Shown in pieces: positions 1-13,690 of a stretch of DNA of 64,000 nucleotides. This DNA comes from Actinomyces capricornis (GTDB lineage Bacteria > Actinomycetota > Actinomycetes > Actinomycetales > Actinomycetaceae). The notes beneath the pieces were generated by a model. That model made no database searches. It had not been told where the DNA came from and saw nothing but the letters and a program-made list of their open reading frames with translations. A program made the position numbers and the translations under genes. Within the stretch, counting starts at the first letter, position 1. Each line of letters opens with the position of its first letter. The stretch covers positions 2,294,001 through 2,358,000 of the forward strand of contig NZ_AP025017.1 of NCBI RefSeq assembly GCF_019974135.1, read 5' to 3'.

Positions 1-112
1 CACCTGGGCCAGGAGCGCTGAGCGGGGCCGCCCTCGAGGGCCCTGTGCGTCGTCGGGTGCCCCCGCGGTGCTGGGGGCGGGGGCTGCGGCGGGGCGGTCG
101 GGTGGCGTCGGA

Positions 113-361
113 TCAGGAGGAGCGGCGGGCCCGGGCGGCCCTGCGCTTGAGGGAGCGGCGCTCGTCCTCGCTCATGCCGCCCCACACGCCTGCGTCCTGG
201 CCGTTCTCCAGGGCCCACTTCAGGCAGGTGTCCACCACCTCGCAGCGCGAGCAGACCTCCTTGGCCTGTGCGATCTGGGCGATGGCCGGACCGGTGTTGC
301 CGACGGGGAAGAAGAGCTCGGGGTCCACGGTGAGGCATGCTGCCTGACTGCGCCAGTCCAT
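113..361 (-). CDS. whiB1: WhiB-family iron-sulfur transcription factor, WhiB1-like
   Basis: An 82-residue protein with the four cluster-ligand cysteines of the WhiB family: C9, then C37-x2-C40-x5-C46. The GVWGGMSEDER segment (residues 58-68) is the family G[VI]WGG turn and is followed by a basic tail (KRRAARARR) that contacts DNA. The N-terminus MDWRSQAACL and the DPELFFPVGN stretch closely match mycobacterial WhiB1, an essential [4Fe-4S] regulator that binds the primary sigma factor. The frame is open further upstream, but ATG 361 is chosen because it gives the normal family length, starts at the conserved MDW, and has GGGAG a few bases before it. It lies downstream of the EccC-like gene on the same strand with about 200 bp between, so it probably has its own promoter. 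Assignment to WhiB1 rather than another WhiB is from motif memory. Confidence 0.93.
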   Translation of the reverse strand: MDWRSQAACLTVDPELFFPVGNTGPAIAQIAQAKEVCSRCEVVDTCLKWALENGQDAGVWGGMSEDERRSLKRRAARARRSS

Positions 362-569
362 GAGGGCTCCCTTCAAGGTTCTCCATCGCGGTAGGGCACG
401 CGCCTCATGCGCAGGGGCGGCCCGCCGCTTCCGCGAACTACCTTCACACGCGCGCGGGCGGCGGGCAAGAGTCCGGGGGTGAGACCTGCGCCGTGACCCT
501 GTCGTCATGCTCACAGGGCTTTTTCAGAAGGGCGGTGCGGGCCAGTGCGGGCCGGCCCGTGCAGGGGCA

Positions 570-3500
570 TCAGGGCAGCGGAGCGGGGTCGGGCGCCACG
601 ACCTGGATGGGCATGCAGGATCCGCGGTGGACCAGGGCCCCGCGCCCCGGCAGCGTCAGGGCCTGGGGGTCGATCACCGCGCGCAGCCCCATCCCGGCGA
701 CCTGGGCGGCCGGCCCCAGGCCGGGCCACAGCACCACCACGGCGCCCCGCTCGCGCAGCAGGGCCAGTGCACCCCGGTAGGTCGCCGCGGCCCGCTCCGT
801 CGTGGCACTGGCCAGGACCGTGGCGCCCCGGTCCAGGGCGGCCTCCACGGCGGCCTGGACGCCGGGGTCACGGCGGTCCAGGTCGTCGACGACGAGCAGC
901 GCGCCCTGCCCGGCCTCCTGCAGGGCCGCCTGCACTTCCTGCCCGCCGCGCGACGGGGCCGGGCCGGGCCCCGCGCTGGTCCCGTTCTCCGCCGGCACCC
1001 GGCCCCCGGGCGCCGGCGCGAGCCCTCGGCGTGGCCCGATCGCCTCGATTCGGCTCGCCCGAGTGCCGATCACCACCGCGCTGAGCGCCTCGGGCCGGCC
1101 GAGCTCCACCAGGGCGCGCCTGAGGGTCTCCAGGGCGGTGGAGCGCCCGGAGCCCGGCGGCCCCACCACCAGGACGCTCAGACCCGGCTCCAGGATGAGC
1201 GGCCCGGCCTCGTCACCGCCCACGGCCCAGGCCCCGGGCGGGGCGCCGCCAGCCCCCAGCCTGCGCGGCAGGGGCCTGAGGCGCATGGGCCCCGGCCCGC
1301 GCCCGCCGGCCTGCCCACCCCGCCCCTGCACCGTCGACCCGGGCGGAGGCACATGGGCGGGGTCGGGCCACGGCGGGGGCAGGACCACCTGGCAGGCGGT
1401 GGCCGATCCCGCCCGGAGGATGGCGCCGCGGCCCGCGCCGGCGCCGGTGACCGTGCCGTGGGGCAGCCCCGCCAGTGAGGCCTGCGCCGTCGTGCAGGCC
1501 CCCAGCACCAGGCGCAGCCCGATGGAGCCGGCCCAGCGGGTACTGGCGGCGGCCAGGGGCGCGCTGAGCACCAGGCGGGTGCCGGTGGCGCCGGCGGTGC
1601 GCAGCACGGACTCCAGCAGGGCGTGCCCCTGCCCAGGACCGAGGGCCTGGTCGACCGCCGGGAGGAGGGCTTCGACGTCGTCGAGGCACAGCAGGCTGCC
1701 GCACAGGGCCCCGCTGGCCGCCAGGGACCACAGCCGGGCCAGGCGCCGCGGATCCTCGGGCCCCACCACGGTGCCCACCGGATCGGTCCCCGGCGCGCCT
1801 GCCGGATCCTCCGCCCGGGCTCTTGGATCCGTGCCCTCATCGCCGGCCCCGGGCATCGCGGTGCGCAGCGGGCCCGCCGCCGGCCCGCACACGTGCACCC
1901 CCACCCCGATGCCGGCGGCCTGCGCCGCGATGGAGGCCAGGGCGGTGCTGCGCCCCGAGCCCGGGGCGCCCAGGACCAGCAGGGGAGCATCGAGGCTCCA
2001 GCGCCACAGCCCCAGGCGCTGCTCCTCGGGCAGGTCGGTCAGGGCCACCACGACCCCCTGGGCCGGGAGGAGACGGTCATGAGCCGCGCCCGGCCCAGCG
2101 GCCTGGGGGTCGAGGGACTCACCGCCCCGGTCATGGCTGTGCCCGCCGCACTGCCCGCCGCACCGCTCACCGCCTCCGGCGTCGGCCCCGGGAGCCACGG
2201 GCCCTGCGGATGAGCCCGGGTGCAGGGCCGTGCCCGGACCGCCTGAGGCCTCCACCATCGCCTGGGCCCGGTCGGCCTCCACCCGCTCCGGCAGCGGAGG
2301 CGCCCAGGGCCGCCACGGCTCCGGGCCGCCCGCCGCGGCCTCGGCGATCCGGTCCACCAGGGCGGCCAGCCGCTCCGGCGGGCCGCACCAGGGAGCCTGG
2401 AGCACGCCCGGGACCGGCCGGCCCCCGCCCCCCAGTGCCTCAGCCCACGGCGACCAGCGCTCCGCCTCCGACCCCGCCGGCCGCCCCGACAGCCCCTCCG
2501 CCGGCCGCCTGGACGCGCCGGGTGCCTGCGCGCCCTCGACCAGGACCCGCCCCGCATGCGGGGGCAGCCGGGCGGCGCCGTCGTGCCCCAGCACATCGCG
2601 CGAGTCGCCCGCATCCAGGACCCTCAGGCACACTCGCAGGGGCGTGTTGGCCCGCACCGCGGGGGAGACCGCCCCCTGGGGCCGCTGCGTGGACAGGATG
2701 AGGTGGATGCCCAGGCTGCGGCCCTGCGCGGCCACGCGCACCAGGGAGCCGAGAACCTCCGCGTGCTCCGCGGCCATCGCCGCGAACTCATCGACCGCCA
2801 CCACCAGGCGCGGCACCACCACCTGCGCCGGCAGGCCCGCGATGTCCTTGACACCGTGACGGGCCAGGAGCCGCTCACGACGGCGCACCTCGGCCTCCAG
2901 CGAGCTCAGGGCGCGCCGGGTGCCGGCGGGATCGAGATCTGTCAGCACACCGGCGGTGTGGGGCAGGCGCTCCAGAGCACCGAAGGCGGCGCCGCCCTTG
3001 TAGTCCACCAGGACCAGGGTCAGCCGGCTGGGCGGAGTGCCCAGGGCCAGCTGGAGCAGCCAGGCCACCAGCAGCTCGGACTTGCCCGAGCCGGTGGTGC
3101 CCGCCAGCAGGGCGTGGGGGCCGTGCCTCACCAGATCCGCACGGACCGGGCCGTGGGCCCCCACCCCCAGGACGGCCTCCAACCGCGCCGCGCTGCCCGC
3201 TTCGGCTCCACTCGGACCTGCGGCGCCCTGCCCGCCCCTGCCGGGCCCGGCGCCGCTCGCCTGACCACCGGTCCGGGAGGGGCCGCTCGACGGCGAGTGC
3301 CCGGAGGCCGACCAGCGCTCGGCCAGCTCCCCGCTGTCGAGCGCCTCCAGCTCCTCGACCACCTGGCTCAGGAGCACCTCCCGGGGCACGCGCCCCGCCC
3401 CACCGGTCCCGCCCGCGGACTCGTCGGTGAGGCCCTGGAGGCGGCAGACGGCCCGCCACCACACCGGAGTGCAGGAGGGGGCCTCCACGGGTGCGCGCAG

Positions 3501-4706
3501 CACGCTCAGCGCCGTTGCCGGCACCCGGTCGCCATGGCATACCAGCAGGCTCGCCGAGCACTCCCGCGATGGCGGCCCCCAGAGGAGCTCCACCCCGCCC
3601 GGCCTCAGGCGGATGCGGGCACAGGCCCGCGCCAGGACCTGGGCGCACCACCAGGCCATCGTGTCGTGGGCCGCCGGGCCGCTGAGCGCCAGGCAGTCCC
3701 CATCGCGCAGCGAGAGGACCCGACGGCGCCCGGCCCCGTCGGTCCACGCCCGCAGCGCGTCCTGGGGCCCCTGGGAGCCCCTGCCCCGGGAGGCGCCGGA
3801 GCCGGAGGCCTCCTCCTCAGGGCCCCCGGTCATCCCCTCGACCCGCCGGCCGTCAGTCACGACCAGGCAGGGGGCGCGGGCGGCCAGGGCCAGGAGCATG
3901 GTGGGCGGGTCGGGCCTGCCCGAGCGCCAGCCCGGCCGGCCAAGCCCCTGGCGCCGGGCCCGCCGGGCCTCGCGCCCCTGCCCGCCGGCAGAGCCCCTGG
4001 CCTGGAGCAGGGGGATGAGGCGCATGAGGGCCATGAGCACCATGGGGGCCAGCATCACCAGGCCCATCGCGCCCCGGCTGCCCGTGCGCATGGCGACAAT
4101 CCCCAGGACCACCATGACCGCCACGCACAGCAGGCTCGCCGTGAGCATCCAGGCGGCCGACTGCGGAGCGGGCGGCGCGGGGACCGCCAGATCCAGGGGC
4201 CGACGGCGCAGCTCCACCAGGGTCCCGCCCATCCGCAGTTGGGCGCCCTCACCCAGCCGTGCCTCCCCGCGCAGCCTCAGCCACAGCGGCCCCACCCGTC
4301 TGCGGGTGCCGTTGGCCGAGCCGGCGTCGCGCACCAGCAGCCACCGGTCGCGCTCGCGGGTGCGCAGGTGGCGGCGCGAGATGAGGGGATCGGTGAGCAC
4401 CCCATCGCGCCCGATGCCTCGGGCGCCCCCTGCAGGCAGCACCAGGCCGGCGTCGGGCCCCTCCAGGACCGCCAGATGCCAGCGCGAGGCCAGGGCGGCG
4501 CCAGCGGCCTGCGCGGCCAGCTCCGCCTGGGCCGCCCGCTCGGACTGCTCGGCCTGCTCGGCTGCTCGGCCCGGCCCGGCCGCCTGCCGGTGGGCAGGGG
4601 CGGCCGAGGCGCCGGCAGCCCTGCCCCACAGGAGGCGCGGAAGTCGCAGGAGACGGCCTTCACCGGTGGCGCGCTCCCGGGGGCCTGGGAGGAGTGCGAT
4701 GCTCAT
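570..4706 (-). CDS. FHA-domain FtsK/SpoIIIE-type ATPase, EccC/EssC-like
   Basis: About 1378 residues. Order: FHA domain (about 92-135, with GIGRDG, SRRH and SANGT), two adjacent membrane segments (about 182-228), then three FtsK/SpoIIIE-type ATPase modules. Module 1 has an intact Walker A GTTGSGKS (about 535), a VDYKGG strand and a Walker B-like VVAVDEF (about 635). Modules 2 (GAPGSGRST, about 912) and 3 (GPPGSGRST, about 1180) carry Arg where the Walker A Lys should be. FHA, two TM and three ATPases is the layout of the type VII secretion motor EssC/EccC, which drives export of WXG100-type proteins across the membrane. No EsxA/B, EccB, EccD, EccE or mycosin gene is in the window, so it is an orphan here. 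Start uncertain: ATG 4706 has no clear Shine-Dalgarno, and in-frame ATG 4817 is an alternative. Confidence 0.82.
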   Translation of the reverse strand: MSIALLPGPRERATGEGRLLRLPRLLWGRAAGASAAPAHRQAAGPGRAAEQAEQSERAAQAELAAQAAGAALASRWHLAVLEGPDAGLVLPAGGARGIGRDGVLTDPLISRRHLRTRERDRWLLVRDAGSANGTRRRVGPLWLRLRGEARLGEGAQLRMGGTLVELRRRPLDLAVPAPPAPQSAAWMLTASLLCVAVMVVLGIVAMRTGSRGAMGLVMLAPMVLMALMRLIPLLQARGSAGGQGREARRARRQGLGRPGWRSGRPDPPTMLLALAARAPCLVVTDGRRVEGMTGGPEEEASGSGASRGRGSQGPQDALRAWTDGAGRRRVLSLRDGDCLALSGPAAHDTMAWWCAQVLARACARIRLRPGGVELLWGPPSRECSASLLVCHGDRVPATALSVLRAPVEAPSCTPVWWRAVCRLQGLTDESAGGTGGAGRVPREVLLSQVVEELEALDSGELAERWSASGHSPSSGPSRTGGQASGAGPGRGGQGAAGPSGAEAGSAARLEAVLGVGAHGPVRADLVRHGPHALLAGTTGSGKSELLVAWLLQLALGTPPSRLTLVLVDYKGGAAFGALERLPHTAGVLTDLDPAGTRRALSSLEAEVRRRERLLARHGVKDIAGLPAQVVVPRLVVAVDEFAAMAAEHAEVLGSLVRVAAQGRSLGIHLILSTQRPQGAVSPAVRANTPLRVCLRVLDAGDSRDVLGHDGAARLPPHAGRVLVEGAQAPGASRRPAEGLSGRPAGSEAERWSPWAEALGGGGRPVPGVLQAPWCGPPERLAALVDRIAEAAAGGPEPWRPWAPPLPERVEADRAQAMVEASGGPGTALHPGSSAGPVAPGADAGGGERCGGQCGGHSHDRGGESLDPQAAGPGAAHDRLLPAQGVVVALTDLPEEQRLGLWRWSLDAPLLVLGAPGSGRSTALASIAAQAAGIGVGVHVCGPAAGPLRTAMPGAGDEGTDPRARAEDPAGAPGTDPVGTVVGPEDPRRLARLWSLAASGALCGSLLCLDDVEALLPAVDQALGPGQGHALLESVLRTAGATGTRLVLSAPLAAASTRWAGSIGLRLVLGACTTAQASLAGLPHGTVTGAGAGRGAILRAGSATACQVVLPPPWPDPAHVPPPGSTVQGRGGQAGGRGPGPMRLRPLPRRLGAGGAPPGAWAVGGDEAGPLILEPGLSVLVVGPPGSGRSTALETLRRALVELGRPEALSAVVIGTRASRIEAIGPRRGLAPAPGGRVPAENGTSAGPGPAPSRGGQEVQAALQEAGQGALLVVDDLDRRDPGVQAAVEAALDRGATVLASATTERAAATYRGALALLRERGAVVVLWPGLGPAAQVAGMGLRAVIDPQALTLPGRGALVHRGSCMPIQVVAPDPAPLP

Positions 4707-5021
4707 GGGCCGAGGGTGGCCCCGGCGCTCGCGGCTGTCCTCCTCAGGCGCCGGCCCTGTGGACAGCGCACCGCTGTGACGGGTTATCCACCGCTGCTGC
4801 CTCCGGACCTCGCGCATGATGGCGCGAACACCGGCCGCGGAGGTCGCGGAGGCCGTGGAGGACACGGAGGCGAGGCGGCGGTGGTCGGGCTGGGCGACGA
4901 GGCGCCGGGACGCCCGCGGTGCCGCCGGCCGGGCCGCCGGCCGGCTGTGCGCGGGCCGCGGATCGCCCGGCCACATGCGCCCCGCCCCACAGCTGCTTGA
5001 GCGGGACGCTGGGCCGGGTAG

Positions 5022-7571
<2,550 letters not shown>

Positions 7572-7606
7572 GGCACTCCCGGGCCCACCCGCGCGACGGG
7601 GACGGA

Positions 7607-7646
7607 TCAGGGGGCCGCCCGGGGACATCCCCGGGCGGCCCCCTGA
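7607..7646. terminator. Bidirectional terminator between ligA and ldt
   Basis: A perfect 18-bp inverted repeat (arms 7607-7624 and 7629-7646) with a four-base ACAT loop lies between the convergent stop codons of ligA and the L,D-transpeptidase gene. There is no U-tract, which is common for GC-rich actinobacterial terminators. Its symmetry allows it to serve both strands. Confidence 0.75.
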
Positions 7647-7669
7647 GAGCGGGTCCGGCGCCTGCGCTC

Positions 7670-9781
7670 CTAGTGGCTGACCACGGTGGTGCCGATCTCG
7701 ACCCAGTTGTAGATCCACTGGGCGTCGGAGGAGGGCATGTTGACGCAGCCGTGGGAGGCGGAGTAGCCGAAGTCCGAGCGCCAGGGAGCGCCGTGGAAGG
7801 CGTAGCCGGAGTAGAAGTAGGTCACCCACGGCACGTCCTCGGTGCGGTAGCGGGTGCCGTCGACATTGTCCCCCTCCATGGTCTGGGAGGGGTATTGCAG
7901 GTAGACCTGGTAGGTGCCGGTGACGGTGGGGGTCTCCTTGGCGCCGTCCACCATGGTCACCGGGCCGTAGACCACGGTGGCGCCCTCGTAGGCGGTCACC
8001 GTGTAGTTGGCCAGGTTGACATCGATCCACTTCTCACCGGGCGCCGCCTGGTAGACCAGCTTCTCCGCGCCGTCGGCGATGGTGCGCTCATCCCAGGTGG
8101 CCTTGACCACCGTGGCCTCGAAGGAGCCGGTATAGGCCCTGCCCTGGCCCAGGTTGGTGACGATGTCGGTGGCGACCGTCTCGGCATTGCTCACGGTGCG
8201 CCCGTCCTCGGCCTCCAGCGGGGTGGCCACCACGGTTCCCTTGGTGGTGACATTGCGCTTGCCGTTGATCGGCTCGACATTGGCCTCCTCGGCCTGGGCG
8301 CTCACCCACTGGCTGACCCTGCCCGAATCCACGGACAGGGTGGGGGCGGCATCCACCGAGGTGGTCAGCGTGATCCAGGAGGCCTTCTCCGCGGCGTCGG
8401 CCGTGTAGGTGGCCTCCTCCTGGTCCGAGGTGGCGGGCACGGTGATGGTCACGTCCTGGGACACCCAGGCGTTGGCCTGGTCGGCCACCTTCTGGGCATC
8501 GGCGTCGGAGACGGCGGGCTCGGAGACGCCGAAGGAGACCGCCACCGAGGTGGGGGACAGGGAGCCCGCCGCCTCCTTGGCCGCGGTGGCGATGGCGCCC
8601 GAGTCCAGGGAGGTGCCCGAGGAGGCGGGGGTGGTGGAGAAGGTCTGACCGTCCTCGCCCAGGACCACCGTGGCATTGATGGCCTTGGCCTGGTCGGAGG
8701 GGATGAGGGAGACGGCGTAGTCGGCGGCGGTCTGCTCGTTGGTGGAGACCACCACCGGCACGCTCTGCCCGCCCAGGAGCGCCTCGAAGCGGCTGACGAC
8801 GCTCTCGCCACGGGCCATCACCGCATCGGCGGTGGCCTGCGCATCCACGGTGGCGCCCAGGTCGGCCAGGGAGGCCGTGGCCTGAACGTCGCCGGAGATG
8901 GACACGGTGGCGCCCTGCGCCCGGCTCTCGATGATCTCCACGATCTCCTGGCGGCTCCGACCGGCCACATCCGTGCCGGCCACGGTGGTGCCCGGCACGG
9001 CGTGGTCCGCGTAGTGGGAGGCGTAGGCGTAGCCGCCCGCACCCACGCCGGCCAGGAGCAGGAAGGAGGCCGCCGCCACCCAGACGGGCCACCGGCGACG
9101 GCGCGGCCCGGCGTCGTAGAGCGGCTCGTCCTCGTCCTTCTGCGGCTCGCCGTCCAGGAGCGCACCGCCGGCCACCGCCTCGGCTGCCGCGGCGTCCTGC
9201 GGGGCCAGGTCATCCGTGTCACCGGCACCCGCCTCATCGCCGACCTCCTGCAGGGGGCCGTCCAGGATGCGGGAGCGCGGCGCGGCGGGTGCCGCCTGGT
9301 CCTGCGGGGCCGGCTCCACGACGGCGGGGACCACCGTGGTGGCCTGCTCGCTCCGAGCGGGATGGCCAGCGGTGCCCGCAGCCTCCTCTGCGCCCTCTGT
9401 GTCCTCGGGTGCGCGGTTCGCCTGCGCACCCTCGGGCGCCGTGGAGTCCGCGCCTCCTGCGGAATCCACCGGGTCCAGGGGCGCCTCCTGCGGGGTGGCC
9501 GCCGACATGCTCGTGGCCCCGGGGGCGGGACGGAGGGGGGTGGCCGGGTCGGGGTCTGCAGCGTTCTCGTCCAGGGCGGTGTCCCAGTGGTCCCAGTCCG
9601 GGGCCTGCCCGGGCGCGGGGGACTCCTCCTGGGCCGAGGCGGGTTCGGTGCTGCGCAGGCCGGTGGACTGCCCGTAGGGCGTGCTCAGCACGGCCGTGCG
9701 CTGCGGGGCCCGGCTGCCCGGCTCTTCCGGCGCGGCGTCGGCGCCCGTGGGGCCGCCGGCCGGGAACTCATCGCTGCTCAT
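7670..9781 (-). CDS. Membrane-anchored L,D-transpeptidase (YkuD)
   Basis: A 703-residue cell-wall enzyme expected to form 3-3 cross-links, or attach proteins, in peptidoglycan outside the membrane. An acidic, Ala/Pro/Glu-rich cytoplasmic region (1-220) is followed by RRRRWPVW and one membrane helix (about 226-248). Two repeats of the peptidoglycan-binding type often preceding YkuD domains follow (VPGTTVAGTDVAGRS and similar). The C-terminal YkuD domain (about 575-703) has the catalytic motif HG-x-SHGCVNM, with nucleophile Cys679 and the upstream His in YAFHGAPW. Start ATG 9781 has a good GGACGGAAG Shine-Dalgarno. The long disordered cytoplasmic tail is unusual for a simple transpeptidase and could be a site of phosphorylation or docking (inference). 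Confidence 0.92.
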   Translation of the reverse strand: MSSDEFPAGGPTGADAAPEEPGSRAPQRTAVLSTPYGQSTGLRSTEPASAQEESPAPGQAPDWDHWDTALDENAADPDPATPLRPAPGATSMSAATPQEAPLDPVDSAGGADSTAPEGAQANRAPEDTEGAEEAAGTAGHPARSEQATTVVPAVVEPAPQDQAAPAAPRSRILDGPLQEVGDEAGAGDTDDLAPQDAAAAEAVAGGALLDGEPQKDEDEPLYDAGPRRRRWPVWVAAASFLLLAGVGAGGYAYASHYADHAVPGTTVAGTDVAGRSRQEIVEIIESRAQGATVSISGDVQATASLADLGATVDAQATADAVMARGESVVSRFEALLGGQSVPVVVSTNEQTAADYAVSLIPSDQAKAINATVVLGEDGQTFSTTPASSGTSLDSGAIATAAKEAAGSLSPTSVAVSFGVSEPAVSDADAQKVADQANAWVSQDVTITVPATSDQEEATYTADAAEKASWITLTTSVDAAPTLSVDSGRVSQWVSAQAEEANVEPINGKRNVTTKGTVVATPLEAEDGRTVSNAETVATDIVTNLGQGRAYTGSFEATVVKATWDERTIADGAEKLVYQAAPGEKWIDVNLANYTVTAYEGATVVYGPVTMVDGAKETPTVTGTYQVYLQYPSQTMEGDNVDGTRYRTEDVPWVTYFYSGYAFHGAPWRSDFGYSASHGCVNMPSSDAQWIYNWVEIGTTVVSH

Positions 9782-10153
9782 GACTTCCGTCCTCTACCTC
9801 ATCGTCGTCCTATGGGGCCGGGCCTCAGGCCCAACCGGCAAGGAGCCTGCTTCTATTCGCGTGGGCACGTGCGCGCATCCGCGTCCTGCTCTCCCCGAGC
9901 GGACCCGAGGTGAGGATCTCCACGGACCATGACAGCCGCCACGGCAGGCGATGTCAAGCATCTCGGCGCTCTGAGGGGCTGTGAGATGCACTCGGCGCAT
10001 ATCAGCGCGATGTCGGCGCAGATCGGTGGGGCGCCGGCGCGGATTCACCGATGCTCCCGTCCGGCCTGCGCCGCCATGATGCGCCGCGGGCGCTCGCGGC
10101 GACATGGGGAGTCGTCTCCAACCCACCGGGGCCGGTGATCTACACTCGCGCCC
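9782..10153. promoter_or_regulatory. Divergent promoter region between ldt and gatC
   Basis: This 372-bp stretch separates the divergent ldt and gatCAB. I see no convincing gene in it. The only clear element is a TACACT hexamer at 10141-10146, seven bases before the gatC ATG, which would place the transcription start at or next to the start codon. No good -35 match is present. Confidence 0.5.
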
Positions 10154-10455
10154 ATGTCAGCCATCTCCAAGGACGAGGTCGCCCGCGTCGCGGCCCTGGC
10201 GCGCGTGGCGCTGAGCCCGCAGGAGGTGACGCGCCTGGCCGGGGAGCTGGACGCCGTCGCCTCCTCCTTCGCCCGCGTCTCCAGCGTGGTCACGCCCGAT
10301 CTGCCCGCCACCTCGCATCCCGTTCCCCTGACCAATGTCCTGCGAGAGGACGTCGTCGGCCCCACCCTGGAGGTCGATGAGCTGCTCGCGGGCGCCCCGG
10401 CGGCCGAGGACTCCATGTTCCTCGTGCCCCAGATCCTGGGGGAGGACGAGGCCTG

Positions 10456-10456
<1 letters not shown>
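10154..10456 (+). CDS. gatC: Asp-tRNA(Asn)/Glu-tRNA(Gln) amidotransferase subunit C
   Basis: A 100-residue GatC, the small subunit that clamps GatA to GatB in the heterotrimer converting Glu-tRNA(Gln) and/or Asp-tRNA(Asn) to the amide form. The pattern [18 protein letters not shown] at the N-terminus and the C-terminal FLVPQIL are typical. First gene of gatCAB. Its stop TGA (10454-10456) overlaps the gatA ATG by one base (TGATG). No Shine-Dalgarno is visible, and a TACACT box ends seven bases before the ATG, suggesting a leaderless transcript. Confidence 0.95.
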
Positions 10457-11999
<1,543 letters not shown>

Positions 12000-12003
<4 letters not shown>

Positions 12004-13496
12004 GTGAGAAGCTGATGGACTTCGAGGAGGCCGTGCGCCGCTACGACCCGGTGCTGGGACTGGAGGTGCACGTCGAGCTGGGCACCGCCACCAAGATGTT
12101 CGACGCCGCCCCCAATGTCTTCGGCGCCCGGCCCAACACGATGGTCACCCCCACCTCCGTGGGGCTGCCCGGCGCCCTGCCCCAGGTCAACGCCCAGGGG
12201 GTGGAGTACGCCATCCGCATCGGGCTGGCCCTGGGATGCCAGATCGCCTCCTCGTGCCGCTTCGCCCGGAAGAACTACTTCTACCCGGACCTGTCCAAGG
12301 ACTTCCAGACCTCCCAGTCCGATGAGCCCATCGCCTACGACGGCGCCCTGGAGATCGAGCTGGAGGACGGCTCCCCCTTCACCATCCCCATCGAGCGGGC
12401 GCATATGGAGGAGGACGCGGGCAAGAACACCCACGTCGGCGGTCATGACGGGCGGATCGAGGGCGCCCAGTACTCCCTGGTGGACTACAACCGCGCCGGC
12501 GTCCCCCTGGTGGAGATCGTCACCCGCCCCATCGAGGGCGCCGGTGCGCGCGCCCCGCAGGTGGCCGCCGCCTACGTGCGCACCCTGCGCGACATCTTCC
12601 GGGCCCTGGGCGTGTCCGAGGCCCGCATGGAGCGGGGCAATGTGCGCGCCGATGTCAACGTCTCCCTGCGTGAGTCGCCCGACGCCCCGCTGGGCACGCG
12701 CACCGAGACCAAGAACGTCAACACCTTCCGCGGTATCGAGCAGGTGGTCCGCTACGAGATCTCCCGCCAGGCGGCCATCCTGGCCGACGGCGGGCAGGTC
12801 CTCCAGGAGACCCGCCACGGCCAGGCCGATGGCACCACCCGCCCCGGCCGGGTGAAGTCCGACGCCGATGACTACCGCTACTTCCCCGAGCCCGACCTGG
12901 TCCCGGTGGCGCCCTCGCGCCAGTGGGTCGAGCAGATCCGCGAGTCCCTGCCGGAGATGCCGGCGGCCAAGCGCCGTCGCCTGGCGGCGCAGTGGTCGCT
13001 GAGCGACACCGAGATGCGCGATGTGGTCAACGCCGGCGCCCTGGAGCTCATCGAGGCCACGGTGCAGGCGGGCACCACCGGCCAGGCCGCCCGCAAGTGG
13101 TGGATGGGGGAGCTGGCGCGCGCCGCCAAGGACCAGGAGATCGCGCTGGAGGACCTGCCGGTCACCCCGGCCCAGATCGCCGGGCTCCAGGCCCTGGTGG
13201 ACAGTGGCCGGCTGACCGACTCCCTGGCACGCCAGGTCCTCGAGGGGGTCCTGGCGGGGGAGGGCGATCCCGAGCAGGTCGCCACCGCCCGGGGCCTGGA
13301 GGTCGTCTCCGACGACGGCGCCCTGCTGGCGGCCGTCGATGAGGCGCTGGCCGCCAACCCGGATGTGGCCGACAAGATCCGCGGCGGCAAGGTCCAGGCC
13401 GCCGGTGCGATCGTGGGCGCCGTCATGAAGGCCACCAGGGGCCAGGCCGACGCCAGGCGCGTGCGCGAGCTCGTCATGGAGCGGGTCCAGGGCTGA
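12000..13496 (+). CDS. gatB: Asp-tRNA(Asn)/Glu-tRNA(Gln) amidotransferase subunit B
   Basis: A 498-residue GatB, the subunit that binds misacylated tRNA and activates the acyl group with ATP. The N-terminal cradle has [15 protein letters not shown] and the [12 protein letters not shown] strand. The C-terminus is the helical YqeY/tail domain (from about residue 345) ending in [13 protein letters not shown]. Start ATG 12000 is chosen because it makes the ATGA overlap with gatA and because [10 protein letters not shown] is the usual N-terminus; the frame is open further upstream inside gatA. The operon ends at a strong hairpin just downstream. Confidence 0.97.
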
Positions 13497-13509
13497 GCGC
13501 CGGTCATCT

Positions 13510-13552
13510 TCGCAGGGGCGGGTGCCGAGAGGATCGGCGCCCGCCCCTGCGA
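13510..13552 (+). terminator. Terminator after gatCAB
   Basis: Inverted repeat with 19-base arms (13510-13528 and 13534-13552), one G-U pair and a five-base loop, beginning 13 bases after the gatB stop. It is GC-rich with no marked U-tract. Confidence 0.75.
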
Positions 13553-13690
13553 GTGAAGTCTCATGGACATGTCTCGCATGCCGGGACCCGTGGGACGATC
13601 CGCCCCCGCCCCCGGCATGGCCTCGGGATAGGCTCGCAGCAGGTCCGCGATGTGCGTGATCCGCCCCAGAACCCTCGGAGGAAGTGACCC

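Noticed and set aside
1..112. A gene at the left edge
   Set aside because: Only 112 bp remain downstream of whiB1. The open plus-strand frame is antisense to whiB1 and Arg-rich.
2556..5000. An 814-codon plus-strand open frame opposite the EccC-like gene
   Set aside because: Pure antisense shadow: low-complexity Gly/Ala/Arg/Pro composition, no motifs, while the minus strand has FHA and three P-loops.
7673..9913. A 746-codon plus-strand frame over ldt
   Set aside because: Composition is Gly/His/Val/Asp-rich, typical of high-GC antisense; the minus strand carries the YkuD motif.
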